From Sindora glabra (Eukaryota > Streptophyta > Magnoliopsida > Fabales > Fabaceae), in NCBI GenBank assembly GCA_020226215.1, contig CM035234.1, positions 12,118,713 to 12,182,712 of the forward strand: a stretch of 64,000 bases of DNA, in the 5' to 3' direction. Shown piece by piece: positions 59,190 through 64,000 of this stretch (positions are counted from its first letter, which is position 1; each line of letters begins with the position of its first letter). A model generated the notes under the pieces. It saw only the letters and a program-made list of their open reading frames with translations. It was not told the DNA's origin and made no database searches. A program made the translations under genes and the position numbers.

Positions 59190-60150
59190 ATCACAAAAAA
59201 TTGGACAATATGTCTAGAATTCCTATTGTTTTGAGAAAAGCACAAAATAGAAGCCTTATTGCAATAAAATTTGGTAAAGATCGTGATATAGAATTAACTA
59301 ATTGCATGTCAAATATCAACTTCCTCAACCTTATAGCCTGTCAAGTGGCCTCATAATATGCGATAAACTCTACTTCCATTGTTAAGGTAGCTGTGAGTGT
59401 CTCTTTAACACTTTCCTATGAAACAATTCCTCCAAACATCATAAAGATGTATCTAAATGTTGACTTACAATCATCTATGTTCAAGACATAATCAGAATCT
59501 GAATAACCAATACTTTCAAGTAAATTAGATTGTCTACAAATCAACATATGATTCATAGTACTTTGTGAATGCTTCATGACCTTCTTGGCGACTTTTCAAT
59601 GATCCATCCTAGGGTCACTTGAGTATCTTCCAAGCACACTAATAGCAAAAGCTATGTCTAAACGAATGCAAACCTGTGCTTGCATAAGATTACTAATAGC
59701 AGAAGCATAAAGAATCTTATCTATTTCAGCCCTTTTAATATCAACTTAAGGGCATTATCATTGAGACAATGTGTTGTCTTTCTAAGTAGGTATTGGACTA
59801 GACGCACAAGTATCCATTTAAATCTTTCAAGCATCCATTCAATCAAATTGGCTTGGTACAAACCCAAAATACTATGAGTTCTGTCACGATGGATCTAAAT
59901 TTCAAAATAAAAGATATTTTGCCAAAGATCAAAATGACATGATAACATACGTTTTTTAACTCATCTAAATTAACTGAGTTCTTAGCCAACAAAATGTCAT
60001 CAACATAAAGCACTAAGATGACAAAATTACTCTAATAAATTTATTAAAATTCCTACAAGTACACAATATAGTCATATAATATTGCAAGTCTCTAAACCCT
60101 TTGAGTTCGTCCGAACTTAATGGTTAGCTGATTAGGTTCTTCAACATGAG
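59190..60150 (-). pseudogene. Copia RT end and RNase H remnant
   Basis: Minus-strand translation shows VCIRLDIAFAISVLGRYSS, YSDSDYV, CKSTFRYIFMMFGGIVS and TLTATLTMEVEFIAYYEAT, the RNase H part of copia polyproteins. RT pieces (CFMLMTFCW-like in a shifted frame) lie at 60000-60150. Stops are frequent. The catalytic YVDD could be read only with a frame change. Confidence 0.8.
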
Positions 60151-60998
60151 GATCTTTATTTATATAAACTGGACTGTCAATATTATCTCCTCTAGTGATA
60201 AGGGAATCTAAATAGGTACAGGAAGAATGGTGACCTTGTCATGTAAATTAATAGCCCCAAGCATCGAACTCCCACTATCTAAGCCATCCTTAAAGAAAAA
60301 TGTCCAATCAAACTTAATTATCTCAGTATTATAAGTGGAATAAGAAAATCTATAACCCCTTGATCCAATTTAAAACTTAATGAAGAATCCACTCATTGAT
60401 CTAGAGTATAACTTTTTCAATTAGGGATTATATGGTCTCATATTTATTTTTCAATCCCACAATTGAAAAGATTTCAAAATTTTAAGAAATCTAGATCTAA
60501 TAACATACCTTTGTTTTACCAATCTTTCTAATCTCTCTTTAGAAAAATGGCCTAAAATTGATCCCATAGAATGGAAGAATTTTAATTCATTCTAAATTAT
60601 TTATGCTTAATTATAACATTGATGGGAATATCAGAAGATACAACAAGAAAATCTTTCAAATTCAAATGATATGGATCATTTTTTTAAGGTGGCATTACCA
60701 ACAATAGCAAAATCATTATGAATCTCAATCTTTCCACTTCATTGCTAAAAGGAATAACCACAATTATCCAAAGCAAAATTAGAAATCAACTTTCTTCTTG
60801 TAGAAGGTACATAAATAACATAATTTAGATCCAAAATATGTCCAGATAACAAACATAAGGAAATTGATCCTATGTATTGAACCTCAACCTTACTATCTGC
60901 TACTCCTAAGACATTTTCTCTCTCTTATTTAGGATCTACTGGTTCTTGAGCCCCTTTAAAGAATTTGCAACATGAACGGTTTCACCAGAATCTAACCA
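60151..60998 (-). pseudogene. Copia protease/pre-integrase and post-integrase fragments, integrase core missing
   Basis: Near 60990-60950 a protease-like SGETVHVANS follows gag closely. About 60850-60700 reads GHILDLNYVIYVPSTRRKLIS, the copia segment before the pre-integrase domain. By about 60460 the text is already MRPYNP and SMSGFFIKF...GSRGYRF, which normally follows the integrase core. The catalytic core in between, expected to be about 200 residues, is absent. Confidence 0.7.
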
Positions 60999-61343
60999 CT
61001 AAAATCCTGAAAATATTTCAAGTTTATTGGACTTAAAACACACTAAAGTTAAATAGGTAGAATTGAATTTCTCTCCAATAACTTTCATGTACTCCACAAC
61101 AGTGTCCTTATCTGGGATACTCTCTCTAATTCCCTTCTCAATAGTGAATTTAATCACTGCCAAATAAATCCGATTCGATTCATACCATTGTTTATAATAG
61201 GTCTTATCTGCAGCACTAGACTCGGGTAAGAGATTAGCCGACTTTAGTTCTCTAAGAACCAAATCCTCCTTAAAGATTATTAGGTACATGTTCAAGGACT
61301 CTCTCCATTTATTATAGTTTATTCCATTAAGAGTCTTTACCAC
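60999..61343 (-). CDS. Copia gag N-terminal part (UBN2-like), shortened
   Basis: This open frame of 114 codons begins MVKTLNGINYNKWRESLNMY and contains EFMKVIGEKF-like text and a Trp-rich core (YYKQWYESN), matching the start of the UBN2-family gag domain of copia elements. It ends about 20 residues before a protease-like motif, so the C-terminal gag and zinc knuckle are missing. Its frame is intact, so a short gag-like peptide could still be made; whether it is made is unknown. Confidence 0.75.
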   Translation of the reverse strand: MVKTLNGINYNKWRESLNMYLIIFKEDLVLRELKSANLLPESSAADKTYYKQWYESNRIYLAVIKFTIEKGIRESIPDKDTVVEYMKVIGEKFNSTYLTLVCFKSNKLEIFSGF

Positions 61344-62962
61344 AAATAGTTATTAAAAGACCGAGACTGATACAACAGGATTAGGAAATTATTAATTATG
61401 CGTGCACAACATAATTACAACATAAGATTCCCAATTAAATAAATCAGTTAAATAACTATCTAATAAAGTGGTATCCAAAATACATGTACCATAGATTTGG
61501 CTTGTACAAAAGTCTACATAAAAATGTAATCAATATAAACATACCGATAGGGTACAAGAAATATTGAAATATTATAATTACTGCATATCTATTCTAAGGA
61601 GTCTAAGCTTTAAAATTACATTAACAATGTTAAACCGATAGGGTGTATTCATCATCAATGCAATGTACTCCTAAAAAAAAAAAACTTAGAAGGACAGTAT
61701 TTTATGAAAAATAGACTTATCATATCCCTAATTTATCATTGGTATGAAATAAATGGCTTTAGGTGTTTTATATGTACTAAAATAACATAATTGAGGACTT
61801 AAAATTATTTAATATAGTTATATTCATAATTAGAGAGAGTGACAGCACACCAAACCCAGAAAAAATATACAAAATGTCTATAAATTTTCTCAGATCAAAA
61901 TTCAATAAATAAATTGCGTTTTCATACAATATAAACTTTTCAAAATTCAAAATAAATATTTATCGGCACCAAAAAATTCTAGAAAAAATATAAAAAGGTA
62001 GAAAATAAAATTTCACACAAAACATCAAAATCTAGAACCCAAAGGTCCAGCGCGTGACACACACGCGCTAACACGCGTTACGGCCGCGCGTGGGATTGAA
62101 GCAGAAACACATATGCAGTTTTACGGCGCGTGTATTCACGCGTGCATATACGCGTGTGGTCAACGCACAGTCGGTTGACTAGTCAAAGGCCGCAGGCGCG
62201 TGTATTTCATGTGCTACGCGCCTGTCTTCACGCGTTGTGGCGCGTGTTTTTCACGCGCTATACAGAAAACGTCCTTTTCATGCGTGCGCGTGTCGCTCAC
62301 GCTAGTGGCTAGTGCATGTTCTTCACGCGCCTGGGCTGCAGCATCCTTCGTCTTCCTCTTTTGAGCAGTTTCATATTTTGTTTACTGTTTTTCACCATTA
62401 ATGTGTTTTTAAGCTCAAAAAAATTTATTTTTAAGCCCTTCTAACCCCTTTTAACCTTAGAAAAATTTATTTAGACTATTTTTTGAAACTAACCCATGTA
62501 TTAATCAAAGGAAAATAAGGATTTAATGGTGTATAATTAAAATCTATAGAATTTCTAAAATTTAAAAATTTCATGCCTTCATCCCTGAAATAATTACAGA
62601 ATCAAAATATAATTAAACTAGATATATACGAGAATAAGATTCATGCATTACTCAGAAAGAAAAGCTTCAAATTTTACAATCTGTGGTTTTAATATTTTCC
62701 GAAGAAATCCAAACTTTTAATCCGAACATTCATGAATTTTCAATACAATCAAACCACAGAATAATATTCTCAGTGTACATAACATCAAGATTTAAGATTT
62801 TATTAAAAGGAAGAATAGATCCATTGTTTCAGAATTAAAATCTCTGTGGTGATTTCAAGTATGAAAATAAAACCAAAAATTGGAAATTTCATGAATTTGC
62901 CAAGATAATTAAAATTGTTCATAATCATACAATTCATATTGTCAACATACTCTGATACCAAT
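61344..62962 (-). other. Long copia leader between PBS and gag
   Basis: About 1.6 kb without coding potential on the sense strand, much longer than typical copia leaders. It contains the CG-rich hairpin island (62045-62335) and two extra copies of CCGATAGGG at 61544 and 61635, the motif of the 3' hairpin array. The 60-codon plus-strand frame at 62130-62312 lies in the CG island and is probably fortuitous. Confidence 0.7.
62045..62335 (-). repeat. CG-rich island of GCGCGTG/CACGCGC hairpins
   Basis: In an otherwise AT-rich element, about 290 bases are dense in CpG. Stem-loops with one shared stem occur at 62049-62069 (AGCGCGTG-ACACA-CACGCGCT), 62127-62142 (CGCGTG-TATT-CACGCG), 62240-62258 (GCGCGTG-TTTTT-CACGCGC) and 62288-62302 (GCGTG-TCGCT-CACGC). 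An imperfect one starts at 62196. ACGCGT/CGCGT boxes resemble sites known for CAMTA transcription factors. Confidence 0.85.
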
Positions 62963-63440
62963 TGTTGGAAGTATGAATTAAAATCACAAAATATAAAATT
63001 AATCATAATAAAATTATGAGCATACCTGAAGCATAATTTGATAAGGTCATGACTGATCTGAATGATGATAAGTAGAATTACAACCTACTTGACCCCTTAG
63101 GTTATCAAGATAGAGAGAAAAGAGAGAGAAAAATTTAGAAGAGTGGGAATCCTTAATTTCTGTGTATCAAAATAATAACCCTGATCTCTCTATTTAAGGT
63201 CAGACTTATGATAGGAAACCACTGACCACTAAAGGGCTGTAGGTTGGGACCTCTACCCATATGGGTTTATGCATGATCCAACTTATCATGGATCATACAC
63301 ATTAAACTAGGGTCCGATCTGTTCTATACTTAATGTTAAAACACAAAACTAATTACTTAAATAAATATTCCAATAATTGATTAATGCTAATCCATATAAT
63401 ATTTCTAATAAAATTAATTATTTTATTTTTAAATACAACA
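62963..63440 (-). repeat. Copia 5' LTR (right copy)
   Basis: 478 bases, TGTTGG...CAACA, next to the PBS complement at 62949-62960. This is the promoter LTR for leftward transcription. Confidence 0.95.
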
Positions 63441-63445
63441 TTATT

Positions 63446-63700
63446 TTCTATCACTCATTATTGTTCACCATTATTTATTTCCAATCATTATTATCTATTA
63501 TTATTAATCATTACTTGCTGTCCATGGCCATTGACCACCACTTACCTTTGTTGATTACCACCTTCTATCACTTATTATTGTTGATTTTTATCTACTATCA
63601 TATGTCTTCGTTGACTATTGACCATTGTTACTTATCGCCACTAGCTATTATTGGTAATTATCACCTATTATCACTCAATATTATTGATCATTTAATTGTT
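63446..63700. repeat. Degenerate TTATYACCATT-type minisatellite, right part
   Basis: Repeated 'tatcacttattattg' and 'ccattattatcta' phrases continue the repeat seen at 57720-57840. The 123-codon frame at 63377-63748 reads through LTR and repeat and is an artefact. Confidence 0.6.
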
Positions 63701-64000
63701 GATGAGAGTATAATATTTTTAAAAATATATAAACTAATTAAAATGTAATATTATAACTTTTTTAAGAATATTTTTATTTGAATCAAATCATTTCCGGCAA
63801 TTACATTCTTAATAATATAGATGCATACATACTTGGTGACGATTTGATACTTCATTCACCTGAGTAAATTAGTTAAGGCGTGTTTAGAATGAGAACCACA
63901 CAAGAAAAAAAATGGGGAATTTGGGAATAAAATTTGATCAATAGATGGAGATATTTCAAATCCCATCTTAACATAGAGATATCATGGTATTATTGCTTAT
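63701..64000. other. Window end, nothing recognised
   Basis: AT-rich DNA without recognisable genes or repeats. Confidence 0.5.

Larger units (their letters stand above)
57836..63445 (-). mobile_element. Ty1/copia retrotransposon, young but defective, TSD TTATT
   Basis: The element runs 57841-63440 with TTATT on both sides (57836-57840 and 63441-63445). The LTRs begin TGTTG and end CAACA, are 477 and 478 bases, and differ by eight substitutions and one indel as I count them. 62949-62960 is the complement of PBS TGGTATCAGAGT (initiator-Met tRNA type), two bases inside the right LTR, so transcription is leftward. 58318-58330 gives PPT-like CCAAGTGAGAAAT. Inside are gag, protease, pre-integrase, RT and RNase H relics; the integrase core was not found. 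The leader (61344-62962) is unusually long at about 1.6 kb. Confidence 0.95.

Noticed and set aside
62130..62312. Plus-strand frame in the CG-rich island, possibly a small gene in a CpG island
   Set aside because: The region lies inside the copia leader on the opposite strand, the bases are explained by repeated hairpins, and no family resemblance exists.
63377..63748. 123-codon plus-strand open frame
   Set aside because: It starts inside the copia LTR and continues through a degenerate minisatellite; the composition is His/Leu/Ile-rich repeat text without a domain.
1..64000. CRISPR array, bacterial operon or phage-like system
   Set aside because: Spliced plant genes, plant retrotransposons and plastid insertions show a plant nuclear genome; the spaced repeats at 58.4-58.96 kb are hairpin modules inside a retrotransposon, with related rather than unique spacers.

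Overview
The window is nuclear DNA from a flowering plant, most likely a eudicot; the species cannot be named from the sequence. It is strongly AT-rich. It has two intron-rich genes whose reconstructed proteins closely resemble plant families, a block of decayed plastid DNA, and several plant-type retrotransposons (L1-type LINE, Ty1/copia, Ty3/gypsy). Most short open frames are debris of these elements or chance frames in AT-rich DNA.

Layout. 1-985: end of a gypsy element on the minus strand (pol tail plus 3' LTR). 1381-7165: old L1-type LINE (+). 8290-8750: MITE-like inverted repeats. 9535-17150: composite plastid insertion (NUPT) with relics of rpoB, accD, the ndhA intron and second exon, trnC, trnD, trnY, trnE, the trnK 5' exon and a second accD tail. 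18034-27273 (-): SEC10, exocyst subunit, 24 coding exons, with one extra base in exon 2. 34060-34440: decayed gypsy gag (-). 35100-36080: field of short palindromes. 38685-42723 (-): damaged copia element with TSD GAATT. 44110-46621 (-): FAR1-related pseudogene with a tandemly duplicated N-terminal segment. 49719-53354 (+): TRAIP-type RING ubiquitin ligase, 9 exons. 57841-63440 (-): young-looking but defective copia element with TSD TTATT.

The two host genes work in different processes: SEC10 in exocytosis at the plasma membrane, TRAIP in replication-linked ubiquitination. Nothing suggests they are functionally linked. The rest is a record of insertion and decay.

The best candidates for something undescribed lie in the 57.8-63.4 kb copia element. 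It has LTRs about 98% identical and an intact TSD, but a shortened gag and no recognisable integrase core, so it was probably mobilised in trans. It carries two structured repeat arrays. Near its 3' end are five modules in which a conserved 18-base motif is held in the loop of a stem whose sequence changes on both sides. In its leader is a CG-rich island of hairpins that reuse one GCGCGTG/CACGCGC stem with different loops. The most practical finding is the frameshift in SEC10, which is either an assembly error or a real null allele. All exon boundaries were placed by eye from GT/AG sites, phase and recalled family similarity.
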